A stretch of DNA of 64,000 bases from Dictyobacter formicarum (GCF_016587435.1 NZ_BNJJ01000033.1:22178-86177), one strand, 5' to 3'; positions 25,424-34,730 are shown, numbered from the stretch's first letter. The notes: a model not told the origin generated them from the sequence alone. A program made the numbers and translations.

Positions 25424-25492
25424 CGCAACTTCGGGGTTGCTTATTGCGGTTTTTTCTGGTATACTCTCGAATAAGCAACCTGAAAGTTGCGT
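25424..25492 (+). promoter_or_regulatory. Promoter with two matched operators before the SRPBCC-arsR operon
   Basis: Promoter: -35 TTGCTT (25437-25442), 17-base spacer, -10 TATACT (25460-25465). Two dyads flank it, GCAACTTCGGGGTTGC (25425-25440, overlapping the -35) and GCAACCTGAAAGTTGC (25475-25490, just after the -10), 50 bp apart. Together they also form a larger inverted repeat (22-base arms, 19 matches). The placement is what an autorepressing ArsR dimer pair would need. Confidence 0.7.
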
Positions 25493-25538
25493 ATATAAAA
25501 AAGACATGCGCATTTCGCGTCACTTGAGAGGAGATCCT

Positions 25539-26000
25539 ATGACCCTTTCTGATCGTATCGAACGAACCATACTTTTGCCCGTCCCGCGTGAGCGTGTCTG
25601 GGATGCCGTCACGAAACCAGAACAGCTTGCCCACTGGTTTGGGGTAGTGAGTGGTATGGATTTTCGCGTGGGCGGTGCCATCCAACTTCGCTGGGAAAAT
25701 AAACCTTGCCCCTATCCTGGTACGATCGAGGTGATCGAGCCAATACAGCGTTTTGCCTTTCGCTGGCCTTCCTATGCTATTGGTCACCCCGAGATCACAT
25801 TTGACATCGTACCCAGCACATTGGTGGAAATTACCCTGGAAGAACGTGCCGAGGGGACTCTTTTGACGCTGGTTGAGTCGGGGTTTGCTTCCCAGCCTCA
25901 GCCTGTTCCGGCAGAGGAACTCTATCGCGGCAACCAGGATGGCTGGCAAGGGTGCCTGAACGGGTTGCGTGCTTACCTCCAGAGCCAGGAAGTCGTGTAG
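25539..26000 (+). CDS. AHSA1/SRPBCC-domain protein
   Basis: 153 residues. ERTILLPVPRERVWDAVTKP and EQLAHWFG mark the AHSA1-type SRPBCC fold; TLVEITLEERAEGTLLTLVE and the C-terminal GWQGCLNGLRAYL helix complete it. The start at 25539 follows GAGAGGAGATCCT. It is the first gene of an operon with an ArsR regulator 85 bp downstream, a pairing very common in bacteria. Ligand unknown. Confidence 0.9.
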   Translation: MTLSDRIERTILLPVPRERVWDAVTKPEQLAHWFGVVSGMDFRVGGAIQLRWENKPCPYPGTIEVIEPIQRFAFRWPSYAIGHPEITFDIVPSTLVEITLEERAEGTLLTLVESGFASQPQPVPAEELYRGNQDGWQGCLNGLRAYLQSQEVV

Positions 26001-26085
26001 TGCCTGAGCGGTCCTGGCCCGTTTGTATTGCTTGTTGGAGGTGATGCACAAGCGCAGTTCACCAAGAAAAGAGGAGAAACAGGTG

Positions 26086-26454
26086 ATGACTGATTCACAG
26101 ACGCAGCGAGTCTTTCTGGCTCTCGCTGATCCCACGCGTCGTCTGTTGTTGCAACACTTGTGTGAAGAAGGCTCAGGGACAGCAGCGGGCTTTGCCACCC
26201 GTTTGCCTATCACGCGTCAAGCAATCATCAAGCACCTGGTGACCTTAGAGCAGGCCGGTCTCGTCACGGCCCGCGAGACGGGTCGGGAGCGGCGGTATGT
26301 GCCACGGCCAGAGGCGTTACAGACCGTCACGACCTGGATTGGGGCCATTGAAGCCCAATGGGATCAGCGTCTCGCGGCCCTGCGGAGCTATCTGCTTGAG
26401 GAACCAAGCACACCATCTGCGCAGGTGAAAGATCATAGCGCCAGGGAGGAGTAA
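26086..26454 (+). CDS. ArsR-family transcriptional regulator
   Basis: 122 residues. Winged helix: RVFLALADPTRRLLLQHLCE, then LPITRQAIIKHLVTLEQAGL and ETGRERRYVPRPEALQTV. No metal-binding cysteines of the CxC type in the recognition helix, so it belongs to the AHSA1-linked, non-metal subgroup. The start is ATG 26086, or GTG 26083, after AGAGGAG. It probably represses its own operon through the dyads at 25425-25490. Confidence 0.9.
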   Translation: MTDSQTQRVFLALADPTRRLLLQHLCEEGSGTAAGFATRLPITRQAIIKHLVTLEQAGLVTARETGRERRYVPRPEALQTVTTWIGAIEAQWDQRLAALRSYLLEEPSTPSAQVKDHSAREE

Positions 26455-26643
26455 GCTCCCTGGCACAGAGATCCACCCTTTCATTTCGAGGGGCCCAGCA
26501 CATCGAGAAGATCACGAGACTGCGCGAGAGTCGTATGAGAGCCCGCTGATTTCTCTGATGCGACTCATCTGGATGCCGTTCGTCGTTTCGCTCAAACATG
26601 TATTGTATGAACAAGAGTAGATCAGGTCAACTAGATAACCAGA

Positions 26644-26670
26644 AAAGAGACAGAATAGTAGTGTCTCTTT
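26644..26670. promoter_or_regulatory. Dyad just before the second SRPBCC gene
   Basis: AAAGAGACA and TGTCTCTTT separated by 9 bases, 16 bases before the ATG and directly before the ribosome site GAAAGGA. It could be an operator or an RNA hairpin that affects translation. Confidence 0.45.
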
Positions 26671-26686
26671 CTGAAAGGATTGAGCC

Positions 26687-27142
26687 ATGAATAATCAAAA
26701 TTACACTATAACCTTTACCGTAGACCAATCTCCCGCAGAAGTCTTTGCAGCTGTGAACAATGTTCGCGGCTGGTGGGCAGGAGAAATAAACGGAAGTACC
26801 GATAAACTCGGCGTGGAGTTTACATACCGCTACAAGGATATTCACTACAGCACGCAGAAGATCACTGAATTGGTGCCAGAGAAAAAGGTTGCCTGGCACG
26901 TCCTGGATAGCCAGCTTAACTTCGTCGAAGATAAAGACGAGTGGACAGACACGAATATAGTCTTTGAGATTACCAGGAAGGACGACAAAACCGAACTTCT
27001 CTTTACGCATGTTGGCCTGGTTCCTACCTTCGCGTGTTACAATAACTGTTCAGGCGCCTGGGGATCTTTAATCACCGAGAGTTTGCACGACCTCATTACC
27101 ACAGGCAAAGGGTACCCCGCACAGGGAAAAGGGCTAGATTAA
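26687..27142 (+). CDS. SRPBCC-domain protein (AHSA1-like)
   Basis: 151 residues with GAAAGGATTGAGCC before the ATG. YTITFTVDQSPAEVFAAVNN, then VRGWWAGEINGSTDKLGVEF and VAWHVLDSQL show the fold; the typical SLHDLITTGKG helix closes it. Matches the short SRPBCC proteins often linked to ArsR. Ligand unknown. Confidence 0.9.
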   Translation: MNNQNYTITFTVDQSPAEVFAAVNNVRGWWAGEINGSTDKLGVEFTYRYKDIHYSTQKITELVPEKKVAWHVLDSQLNFVEDKDEWTDTNIVFEITRKDDKTELLFTHVGLVPTFACYNNCSGAWGSLITESLHDLITTGKGYPAQGKGLD

Positions 27143-27174
27143 GGCTGATCTACCAACCCAAATATGCCACTGGA

Positions 27175-27223
27175 TTTGAAGAAAGGGGTCCTTGCCAAAT
27201 TGACAGGGAGCCCTTTCTTCAAA
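27175..27223 (+). terminator. Hairpin after the SRPBCC gene
   Basis: 13-bp perfect stem (TTTGAAGAAAGGG with CCCTTTCTTCAAA), 23-base loop, 32 bp after the stop codon. No T run. Confidence 0.5.
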
Positions 27224-27299
27224 GAGTTTCATATGCGCGCTTGCACCTGGTATCCTCCAGTTGCACCAACATCCCTTTTCGTGAACGGAGTGACGGCCT

Positions 27300-27449
27300 T
27301 TACCAAGCGCAATTGTTCACGATCTTGGCCTCTCGCCAATCGCGGCAATCAAGCGGAGGTTCGCGAAAAAAGAGGCGCAGATCCCCCGGCAAGGTGGGTT
27401 GATTGCCTTTGGCGAATAGGAGATACTCGCCGCCAGCCGTCACCACGCT
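27300..27449 (-). pseudogene. ISAs1-family transposase fragment
   Basis: About 45 codons reading VVTAGGEYLLFAKGNQPTLP and then DLRLFFREPPL, matching the GGDYL-x-x-xKGNQPTL strand of ISAs1 transposases. The expected DAMHTQ segment just before is missing and a stop follows CAW. No inverted ends were found. The surrounding 27.15-27.7 kb contains no other gene I can support. Confidence 0.6.
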
Positions 27450-27720
27450 CGTAGGGAACACGGATGGCGAGAATGTCCTCGATGAGCGAGGAGGGAAAAC
27501 AGGCCTCGAAGACATTCATATCAATCAGGCAGCAGATCTTGTCATCCGGGTTTTGATGGGTAAACTAGGCATGAAGAAGTTCCTTTCATCACAACCAGAA
27601 TATATGGTCTTTTTCTGTGTGACGAACAGCGAACTTCTTTTGCTCATTGGCCCCCTCTTTTGTCTCAAGAGTTTTTGTACCTTGGTCTAAAGTTGAAAGT
27701 ATTGGGCGCAAGGTCCGGAC

Positions 27721-29553
27721 CTATGGGAATTCCCTGCGCTCAGGTTTGTCGCGGTAGCGGCCTGCCTGCATTTCGTAGAGGGTGGCGTAGTGGCCACCGG
27801 TTGCGAGTAGCTGGTCGTGGGTGCCAGACTCGACGATGCGCTGGCGGTCGAGGACCAGGATTTGATCGGCCTGGCGCACGGTGGAGAGGCGATGGCTGAT
27901 CATGAGCGCGGTCTTACCTTTGGCCAGGGTTTTGATGCGCTCGAAGAGTTGGTGTTCGGCATCGGCGTCCAGTGCTGAGCTGGGTTCATCCAGGATGAGC
28001 AGGGGAGCCTGGCGAATAAAGCTGCGGGCCAGGGCGATCTTCTGCCACTCGCCGCCTGAGAGCTCGCTGCCACCATCGAAGCGCCTGGTGAGTGGGGTGT
28101 CGTAGCCGTCAGGGAGCTTGCACGCGACTTCGTCGGCCCCTGACCAGTGGGCGGCCTCCTCGACCGAGAGCGGTTGCTGTTTGCTGTTCAGGCCACCGAT
28201 GCTGATGTTCTCGCGCAGGGTCAGGGCGAAGTGCGCGAAGTCCTGCGGCACCGTTGCGAGCTGGCCGCGCAGCGAGTCGAGCTCGTAGGTGCGCAGGTCC
28301 TGTCCGTCCAGGAGAATGGCGCCGCTGCCGGGATCGTAGAGGCGCGCCAGCAGCTTGACCAGCGTGCTTTTGCCCGCCCCGTTGACGCCTATCAGTGCGG
28401 TCAACTTGCCGGCGGGCAGCAGGGCATATATTTCATGTAGTACAGGAGCGGCCTGTTCGGCATAGCTAAAGCTGACCTGCTGGAGCTGGATGCCCGTTTG
28501 TGGAGTGGCTGGAGCGCTTAGTCCCGGGTTGGCCAGCGGGATGGCTGGTTGGGCCTGGTCTGCAAAGGTGAACAGGCGGCGCATCCAGAGGATAGATGAG
28601 TAGAGTTCACCGCCGGCCGCCGCTATGATGGCCAGGCGTCCCTGGGCCTGGATGACGCTGTTGAGGTAGAGGGCGACGTCTCCCAGCGTGAGGTGCCCCG
28701 CCGCCGTCTGGGCCGCCACATACCAGAAACCGCCTCCCAGGACCAGGATGTAGAGGCCGCCACAGAGCAGGGCGTAGCGGATCTCGGCCAGCCGCAGCCG
28801 CGTCAGCTCGCGCAGGGCCTGCTCGGCGCGTGCCTGAAAGCGGCGCAGAAAGAAGTCTCCCAGCCCGAAAACGCGTATTTCCTTGGCGGCGGTTGGCTCG
28901 GTGAGGAGTCCCACATACATGTCCATCTCACGCGCTGGTCGTGAGCGATCGGCCATCGATTGCCACATGGCCTGATTGCCGCGTCGCTCCGCCAGCAGAT
29001 GTGGAATGCTGGCCAGCAGCAGAAGCAGCGGGAAGAGCGGCTGTAAGCGCGCCAGCAGCAACAGCAATCCAAGCAGCGCGATCGTCATCCGGCTGCCATT
29101 GCGTATGCGCACCCAGGTCCAGTAGAGGGGCTGTAGCGCCTCTTGCAGCAAGCGCGCCTCGTCCTGAAAGCCAGGACCCTCAACTTTTTGTAGATCCACC
29201 AGCCGGCTGGCTGCCTGCATGATATGTCGATCGATGGTCGCGGCTGCCCGGCGCTGCAGGCTGGAGATCAGCATACCCTCGGTGGCTTGCTGTAGTCCCG
29301 GTACGATCAGGGTCGCGGCATAGCAGCCCGCGTAGAGCATGGTGCGCGCGGGTTGTGCGGGCGTTCCTGTCAGTGAATCGACGACCAGCTTGAGCAGCCA
29401 GACCTGAAGCACCGGCGCCAGGCCATCGGTCAGTATAAAGCCCAGATAGCAGATGGCCGCCAGCGGGGCGGCCGTAAAAAGCAGGGCGAGACCACGGCGC
29501 AGGGTGCTCAGGTCCTGAATCACCGTAGCCAGCGAGCGGCTCATCTTCTTCAT
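27721..29553 (-). CDS. ABC exporter half-transporter (membrane + ATPase)
   Basis: 610 residues. Six-helix membrane domain to about 340, then the ATPase: Walker A GVNGAGKST, signature LSGGEWQKIALARS, Walker B LLILDEPSSALD, and the H-loop ISHRLSTV. Its ATG overlaps the stop of the preceding gene (ATGA at 29550-29553), so the two are translationally coupled and likely form a heterodimer. Similar pairs export lipids, peptides or drugs. Confidence 0.93.
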   Translation of the reverse strand: MKKMSRSLATVIQDLSTLRRGLALLFTAAPLAAICYLGFILTDGLAPVLQVWLLKLVVDSLTGTPAQPARTMLYAGCYAATLIVPGLQQATEGMLISSLQRRAAATIDRHIMQAASRLVDLQKVEGPGFQDEARLLQEALQPLYWTWVRIRNGSRMTIALLGLLLLLARLQPLFPLLLLLASIPHLLAERRGNQAMWQSMADRSRPAREMDMYVGLLTEPTAAKEIRVFGLGDFFLRRFQARAEQALRELTRLRLAEIRYALLCGGLYILVLGGGFWYVAAQTAAGHLTLGDVALYLNSVIQAQGRLAIIAAAGGELYSSILWMRRLFTFADQAQPAIPLANPGLSAPATPQTGIQLQQVSFSYAEQAAPVLHEIYALLPAGKLTALIGVNGAGKSTLVKLLARLYDPGSGAILLDGQDLRTYELDSLRGQLATVPQDFAHFALTLRENISIGGLNSKQQPLSVEEAAHWSGADEVACKLPDGYDTPLTRRFDGGSELSGGEWQKIALARSFIRQAPLLILDEPSSALDADAEHQLFERIKTLAKGKTALMISHRLSTVRQADQILVLDRQRIVESGTHDQLLATGGHYATLYEMQAGRYRDKPERREFP

Positions 29554-31415
29554 GCTTGCACCTCGGATGCTTGTTCTGCCAGATACTGTGAGGCCTGCAG
29601 TCGATACAGGCGCGCATACTCGCCGTTCAGAGCCATCAGCTCTTCGTGGCTGCCCGTTTCCTGGATACGACCAGCGGCCAGGTAGAGCATGCGATCGGCC
29701 ATGCGTACAGTGGAGAAGCGATGGCTGATCAGGATGGTCATGCGTTCATGCGTAAGTTCATGGAAGCGCTGGTAGAGCTCATATTCGGTCTGCACATCCA
29801 GTGCGGCGGTCGGCTCATCCAGCACCAGCAACTGGCAATCGCGCACGAAAGCGCGGGCCAGCGCGACCTTCTGCCATTGTCCACCCGACAGCTCCTGTCC
29901 TCCGAATGAGCGCCCGAGCAGCGTATCCAGTCCTTGCGATAACTCCTCTACCAGCGTTCCGGCATTCGCCTGCCTGGCAGCTTGGAGTAATCTTTCCTGA
30001 TCGGCCAGGGCATCGATCTGACCCAGCGCGATATTTTCGCCCAGCGTCAGGTCGTAGTGCACAAAATCCTGAAAGATCGCCCCGAACTCCCGGCGCAGCG
30101 CGGCCAGGTCATACGTGCGTAGATCCTGACCATCCAGGAGGATGCGCCCCTCGGTAGGATCATAGAGGCGCAGCAAGAGCTTGACGATGGTGGTCTTGCC
30201 AGCGCCATTATGGCCAACCAGGGCCACGTTCTCGCCGGGGGCCAGTTGAAACGAGACGTCCCGCAGGGTCGGCTCTGCCTGGCCCGGATAGGTAAAGCTG
30301 ACATGCTCAAAAGCGATGCCGTGGCGCATTGGACGCGGCGCTGGCAGTGGCTGCTGGACCGCAGGCAGATCTGGTGGCGCCTTCAGCACGCGGAAGAGTG
30401 CCGGTAGGAAGGGCAGTTCCTGGGGCAAGGCCTGGAGCACGTCGACGCTTGCGAGCAGAGTCTGTTGCAGCAACAGGACCGCGCCGCTATAGAGCACCAG
30501 CCCGCCGATGCTCAGTTGTCCGTGGAGCGCCTGCCAGACCAGCCAGAGGAAGCAGACGCCCGCCGTTGCCGTAGAGAGAACCTGGGCCATCGTCATGCGC
30601 ACAGCTGAGCGGCGTTGCAGGTGCTCAAATTGCTCCATGCTCTGCTCATAGAGTTGTTGGTAGCAGTTCTGAAAAAAAGGTCCCAGCCCATATAAGCGCA
30701 CATCCCTGGCGGGCTCGGGGGTCAACACGGTATTGCGGTAGTATTCGAGGCGACGCGTGTGCGGCGTCAGCCAGTAGAGGTGGCGCGCCACATTTATGTA
30801 GTAGGCGGTGAACAGGAGCGCCGTGGGCAGCGATGCCAGCAACAGCAGCAGCGTGAGCAGCGGCTGCCACTGCCAGAGCATGATTGTGACCGTCAGTAAC
30901 GTCAAGAGATTGACGATGCCTCTTGTCCCCTTAATCACCAACGTCAGGCCAACCTGATTAGCAGATGTACGGATGCGCATCAGATCGTCGGCCAGCGTAG
31001 GATCTTCAAAACGCGTTAAACCTTGCCAGCGATTAGTGACTTGGATGATCCGCAGATCCACAAACGTGGTCACGCGGTCGGAGGCCAGGTGTTGCAGGCT
31101 CTGACCCGTCAACTGGATCAGTTGATTGAGGATAATGCTCAGCGCCGCGAGCGCGATCCACCATGCCAGCGGAAGCCGCGTCGCCAGCGGATCGGACGAC
31201 GAGCCGACGTGCATCATGGCGGTAATGCTATCCAGTACGCAACGAGTTAGCCAGAGATTCAAGGGTGGGAGCAGGCTTTCAAGCGCCAGCAGCAAGAGGA
31301 TGACCGCCACCAGCAGTGGACAGGCCAGCCAGGTCAGTCGCACAACGGACCAGATGAGTCTACCACTAGAGTAGAGCCGTTGAATAGTTAGACGCAAATG
31401 TTGTTGCAGAGACAT
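29550..31415 (-). CDS. ABC exporter half-transporter, partner
   Basis: 621 residues. Membrane domain to about 345; Walker A GHNGAGKTT, signature LSGGQWQKVALARA, Walker B LLVLDEPTAALD, H-loop ISHRFSTV. First gene of a two-gene operon. Both partners keep all consensus ATPase motifs, including the Walker B Glu, so neither ATP site is obviously degenerate. AGAAAGATACATGC precedes the start. Confidence 0.93.
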   Translation of the reverse strand: MSLQQHLRLTIQRLYSSGRLIWSVVRLTWLACPLLVAVILLLLALESLLPPLNLWLTRCVLDSITAMMHVGSSSDPLATRLPLAWWIALAALSIILNQLIQLTGQSLQHLASDRVTTFVDLRIIQVTNRWQGLTRFEDPTLADDLMRIRTSANQVGLTLVIKGTRGIVNLLTLLTVTIMLWQWQPLLTLLLLLASLPTALLFTAYYINVARHLYWLTPHTRRLEYYRNTVLTPEPARDVRLYGLGPFFQNCYQQLYEQSMEQFEHLQRRSAVRMTMAQVLSTATAGVCFLWLVWQALHGQLSIGGLVLYSGAVLLLQQTLLASVDVLQALPQELPFLPALFRVLKAPPDLPAVQQPLPAPRPMRHGIAFEHVSFTYPGQAEPTLRDVSFQLAPGENVALVGHNGAGKTTIVKLLLRLYDPTEGRILLDGQDLRTYDLAALRREFGAIFQDFVHYDLTLGENIALGQIDALADQERLLQAARQANAGTLVEELSQGLDTLLGRSFGGQELSGGQWQKVALARAFVRDCQLLVLDEPTAALDVQTEYELYQRFHELTHERMTILISHRFSTVRMADRMLYLAAGRIQETGSHEELMALNGEYARLYRLQASQYLAEQASEVQA

Positions 31416-31561
31416 GCATGTATCTTTCTAACAGTGATGAGACAGGCACAACAAAACAGACGCGTTAGAAGTATAGCCGGAGACGCGAAAAAATAGATCG
31501 CTCATTTGGACGTTGTGCGGAAATTGACGAGCATGGTATAATAAGGTTGCCAGGAGAGTAA

Positions 31562-31591
31562 AATGCATCTTATATCGATATAAGATGCATT
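31562..31591. promoter_or_regulatory. 30-bp perfect palindrome in a divergent intergenic region
   Basis: Two 15-base arms with no loop, AATGCATCTTATATC and GATATAAGATGCATT. It lies 146 bp from the ABC exporter start and 134 bp from the 105-residue gene. Perfect symmetry without a loop fits a protein-binding site better than a terminator. The remaining 300-bp gap is AT-rich with no gene. Confidence 0.6.
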
Positions 31592-31724
31592 ATGATTTTG
31601 TGGTATATCTGGAATTTATGCGGAAATACTTGAGTCTAATGAGCAATAGGATAATATTTTCCTATTTTTCGGCTATAGCAATGGGATAGATAATATAGGA
31701 TTATAGAGGGAGGGGCGTGTTCCC

Positions 31725-32042
31725 ATGAAAGTACGTGTTAACATTCCAGTGGATTTGCGCCTGCCAGCGGCGGGTGAGTTCCGTATCGATCGACAGGCTT
31801 CCAGCAACCAGCAAGATGCAAGCTGGAAAAATGTGGTGCTGGCAAGTGGCGTCACGGGCGGTGACTACCTGGCGGATCTAGAGCCGGGCATCTACCAGAA
31901 GAGCATCAGCGCCATTGGCGCGCAACCGGGCTTTGCCAGCACATTCCAGATTACCCCCGATGGTCAGTACATTGATGAGGCTGCCCAGATATTTAAGATC
32001 GGCGAGGATGGCACCCTTATCCAGCAAGAGCCGAAGCCTTAA
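31725..32042 (+). CDS. Conserved-looking hypothetical protein
   Basis: 105 residues with GAGGGAGGGG upstream of the ATG. Beta-rich, no signal peptide and no membrane segment: IPVDLRLPAAGEFRIDRQAS at the start and GGDYLADLEPGIYQKSISAI in the middle. I do not recognise the family. The Shine-Dalgarno and balanced composition suggest it is real. Confidence 0.75.
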   Translation: MKVRVNIPVDLRLPAAGEFRIDRQASSNQQDASWKNVVLASGVTGGDYLADLEPGIYQKSISAIGAQPGFASTFQITPDGQYIDEAAQIFKIGEDGTLIQQEPKP

Positions 32043-32136
32043 TGGACTGACTATTCCTGAGCCAGAAGCGTGGCGGGCCTCCTGAACGTAATAGAAGAAA
32101 AGCTTTAGATTCTATTATCAAGTAGGAGGGATAGCG

Positions 32137-32436
32137 ATGCAAAACCAGGGTAATCCACAACAAGAGGGCTTTATTGACGATTCCCTGCACGCTGCTCGCC
32201 AGCAGCTCGAAGATCATATTGGAGATGTCATCGATCAATATGCCGGTCGCGTGCCTGGAGGAGAGCGCTTTACGCCAGAGGCCAAGCAGGCAGTTTCAGG
32301 CATTCTGGATGGCTTGCAGAGGCAACTGGAGAACGAGGCCGCCAGCCGCATGGGCAACCTGGGCGGAGCTTTCGGCGGCGGCAGCAGTAACAACAATGTT
32401 AATGACCCGCAATCCGGCCAGGACGGCCTGTTGTAA
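32137..32436 (+). CDS. Hypothetical small helical protein
   Basis: 99 residues with TAGGAGGGATAGCG before the ATG. Amphipathic helices (DDSLHAARQQLEDHIGDVID, then FTPEAKQAVSGILDGLQRQL) are followed by a Gly/Asn/Ser-rich tail. No known domain. It is 95 bp after the previous small gene and may share its transcript. Confidence 0.7.
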   Translation: MQNQGNPQQEGFIDDSLHAARQQLEDHIGDVIDQYAGRVPGGERFTPEAKQAVSGILDGLQRQLENEAASRMGNLGGAFGGGSSNNNVNDPQSGQDGLL

Positions 32437-32514
32437 AATCTAAAATCTCCGGAGCCAGCCTGTGCGTGAGTGGCGTTCCCAAACGCTTCCTACCCAGGCT
32501 GATAGTTTTCCACC

Positions 32515-32549
32515 AGTGGGCCACATTGATAGTTGGCCCACTTTTTTTG
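32515..32549 (+). terminator. Intrinsic terminator
   Basis: AGTGGGCCA and TGGCCCACT stem with a 10-base loop, then a T8 run. Ends the two small genes upstream. The rest of the 300-bp gap before 32746 shows only promoter-like AT-rich DNA. Confidence 0.8.
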
Positions 32550-32745
32550 TGCTTATCGCGATACAATTTCTCTCACCTGGTTTTTCAGCTCTTATTTCTC
32601 GCCCATATGACCGCTGGCCTTTTTTGTAACTCAACCAGTTGCTAACCGTATAGTTCTTGTCACGGTTATTATTTTGCAAACAATACAAGCTATAACTGAC
32701 TTATGATTGCTTGGTAGAGAATAATATAGCGCATGGAGGGCGATC

Positions 32746-33681
32746 ATGTCCCAGCAGCAATCCCAGTTCGATGAGAAGTGGCCGCAGGAGCGCCCGTATG
32801 CTCCTCAATATTATGCTGAAAGCCAGGTTCAGCGCGATATCAATCGTGATCCGCGCGAGCAGCCTGTGGGGCCACAGGAGTATTATTCACCAGTTCCCCC
32901 TGATGGATATACTGCTTCCTATGGTCAGGGTGAAAAACTAAGGCCCCGGCCGCCTCGACGCACGCACCGCACGCGTAACTGGATTATCGGCATCATTGTG
33001 GTGCTGGCTTTAGTGTGGGGGGCGAGCGCCTCCGTGAGGAGTGTTCATCACCCAATGAATATGGAGAGCAAACCTCAGCCAGTTACCACCTCATTTAGCT
33101 ATACTGGTAGCCAGTTGATATTTCATGGTATAAAAGGCAACGTACATATCCATACTGGCAATACAAGCCAGGTGCAGGTGAATACTAGCGGCAATATAAA
33201 CGTCAAGGGGAGCAGCGATAATGGCGTCATCACGCTGCAGCAGGTCATGTCTGGCAAATCAGACTTTGGCTCAAACGACGGTGGAAATATCGATCTAACA
33301 GTACCAAAGGATATGCAGCTCACTGTCGATATGCCCATCGGCCCTGTGGATATCGACGGGGTGACTGGCAAATTAAATATCTCAGCTGGCGATGGCGAAA
33401 TCAGCGTTAACAACACTACCCTGCACGATGGTTCGACGTTGAAGACCGCCAATGGGCCGATCCGCTTCGATGGCTCGCTTGACCCTAAAGGCAGCTATGA
33501 TTTCGAGACCTATAACGGTAGTGTCAGCGTGCGTTTGCCCAAAGGTGATGTTGCCGCAGTGTCTACAAATACTATGCACGGCGATGTAAACAATCATCTG
33601 AATACTGCAACCAACGATCCTAATGCAGCCATTGTCACTATCAAGACGCTCAACGGCTCCATCGACGTTGATAATCAATAA
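32746..33681 (+). CDS. Membrane-anchored DUF4097-like beta-helix protein
   Basis: 311 residues with ATGGAGGGCGATC before the ATG. A disordered N-terminus rich in Gln, Pro and Tyr (about 1-70), one membrane helix (about 80-100, NWIIGIIVVLALVWGASASV), then an external beta-rich domain with repeated strands (VQVNTSGNINVKG, NIDLTVPKDMQLTVDMPIGP, SYDFETYNGSVSVRLPKGDV). This is the DUF4097/DUF4098 pattern, thought to be a cell-envelope structural or sensor domain. Confidence 0.82.
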   Translation: MSQQQSQFDEKWPQERPYAPQYYAESQVQRDINRDPREQPVGPQEYYSPVPPDGYTASYGQGEKLRPRPPRRTHRTRNWIIGIIVVLALVWGASASVRSVHHPMNMESKPQPVTTSFSYTGSQLIFHGIKGNVHIHTGNTSQVQVNTSGNINVKGSSDNGVITLQQVMSGKSDFGSNDGGNIDLTVPKDMQLTVDMPIGPVDIDGVTGKLNISAGDGEISVNNTTLHDGSTLKTANGPIRFDGSLDPKGSYDFETYNGSVSVRLPKGDVAAVSTNTMHGDVNNHLNTATNDPNAAIVTIKTLNGSIDVDNQ

Positions 33682-33760
33682 TAACTAGAATAGCTAAGGA
33701 AGATAAGGAGCTAACAGCTGCGCAAAGAACAGGGGCTTTATGCGCCTCGGAGGGGCGCAT

Positions 33761-34567
33761 CTACATATCTTCCTGCGGACTCCAGATATATGTGCTGAAC
33801 GTACCATACTCGCGGAATCCCAGGCGGCGATAGATATTGATGCCGAATGGGGAGGCTGTAAGTGTGGCGACTCGATAGCCCTTTGCGCGTGCTTCACGCG
33901 CGGCCATCAAGGTCATGGCACCACCAATTCCCTGGTGTCGTTGTTCAGGTAGTGTGACAACGTAATGAATCGATGCCACGCTACCATCATAAAATACACA
34001 AACAGTCGCTACCGGTTGCCCATCCTGTAGACCCAGGTAGAATTGTAGAGGACTGTCCGCGCCGAGCGATATTTTTGCGTACGCAGTGATATATTTACGC
34101 ACAATCTCTTCGGGGACCGGAAACAACCAGACGCGAATCCATTGTTCCAGTTGCTCATAATTGCTAACCGGGAGAATAGTCAGGTTGGAGGCCAGCGGAA
34201 TATCTTCTTGCAGTGCTGGCAACTCAACCGCCATCCCCGGTTCATCCTCGTCATGTTCCAGGCCGTGGGCCAGCAGGGCATCCGCATAGTTTTGTCGCTG
34301 AGCAGAAGGTCCTAGAAACCACTGGAAACCACGCTCGCGCTGTGCAAAGTGACTGCTCACGCGCTCAATGGTAGCCGGGAGTGTATCCAATTGCAGATCT
34401 GTGTGAAGAACAGCGTTGACTATCTCCGACTCCGCCCACAGCACGCCCGGTTCCTGGTGAAGTTGTCCACCACAAGAAGTACATAGACAGCTCCTGTAAG
34501 CAATGAGGCTGGCATCTATAGTGGCTGAAATGCTTGAAGGATTGATTTTTTGAAGTATATCGCTCAT
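33761..34567 (-). CDS. GNAT-family acetyltransferase with N-terminal extension
   Basis: 268 residues. Residues 150-265 hold a GNAT domain with IHYVVTLPEQRHQGIGGAMT as the acetyl-CoA loop and GINIYRRLGFREYGTFSTYI at the end. The first 130 residues form a second, degenerate domain. A GAAGGTG site precedes the start. A short hairpin (ATGCGCC with GGGCGCAT, about 33739-33760) is at its 3' end. Substrate unknown. Confidence 0.88.
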   Translation of the reverse strand: MSDILQKINPSSISATIDASLIAYRSCLCTSCGGQLHQEPGVLWAESEIVNAVLHTDLQLDTLPATIERVSSHFAQRERGFQWFLGPSAQRQNYADALLAHGLEHDEDEPGMAVELPALQEDIPLASNLTILPVSNYEQLEQWIRVWLFPVPEEIVRKYITAYAKISLGADSPLQFYLGLQDGQPVATVCVFYDGSVASIHYVVTLPEQRHQGIGGAMTLMAAREARAKGYRVATLTASPFGINIYRRLGFREYGTFSTYIWSPQEDM

Positions 34568-34665
34568 AAAGATGTGAACACCTTCTCGCTCGCTTTTTTA
34601 TTTATTCAGGTTGATTACACTTTCTATAGCATACGTGGGATACACTTTTTTTGCAAGTATTAGTG

Positions 34666-34718
34666 TCAAATACAAAGAAAACATTATGCAATCAGCATAA
34701 TGTTTTCTTTGTATTTGA
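34666..34718. repeat. 24-bp perfect hairpin
   Basis: Arms run from TCAAATACAAAGAAAAC to ATGC and back with a 5-base loop. It lies 99 bp upstream of the GNAT start. AT-rich and perfectly paired, so it would form a cruciform easily. Confidence 0.75.
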
Positions 34719-34730
34719 TTAATTAAGAGC

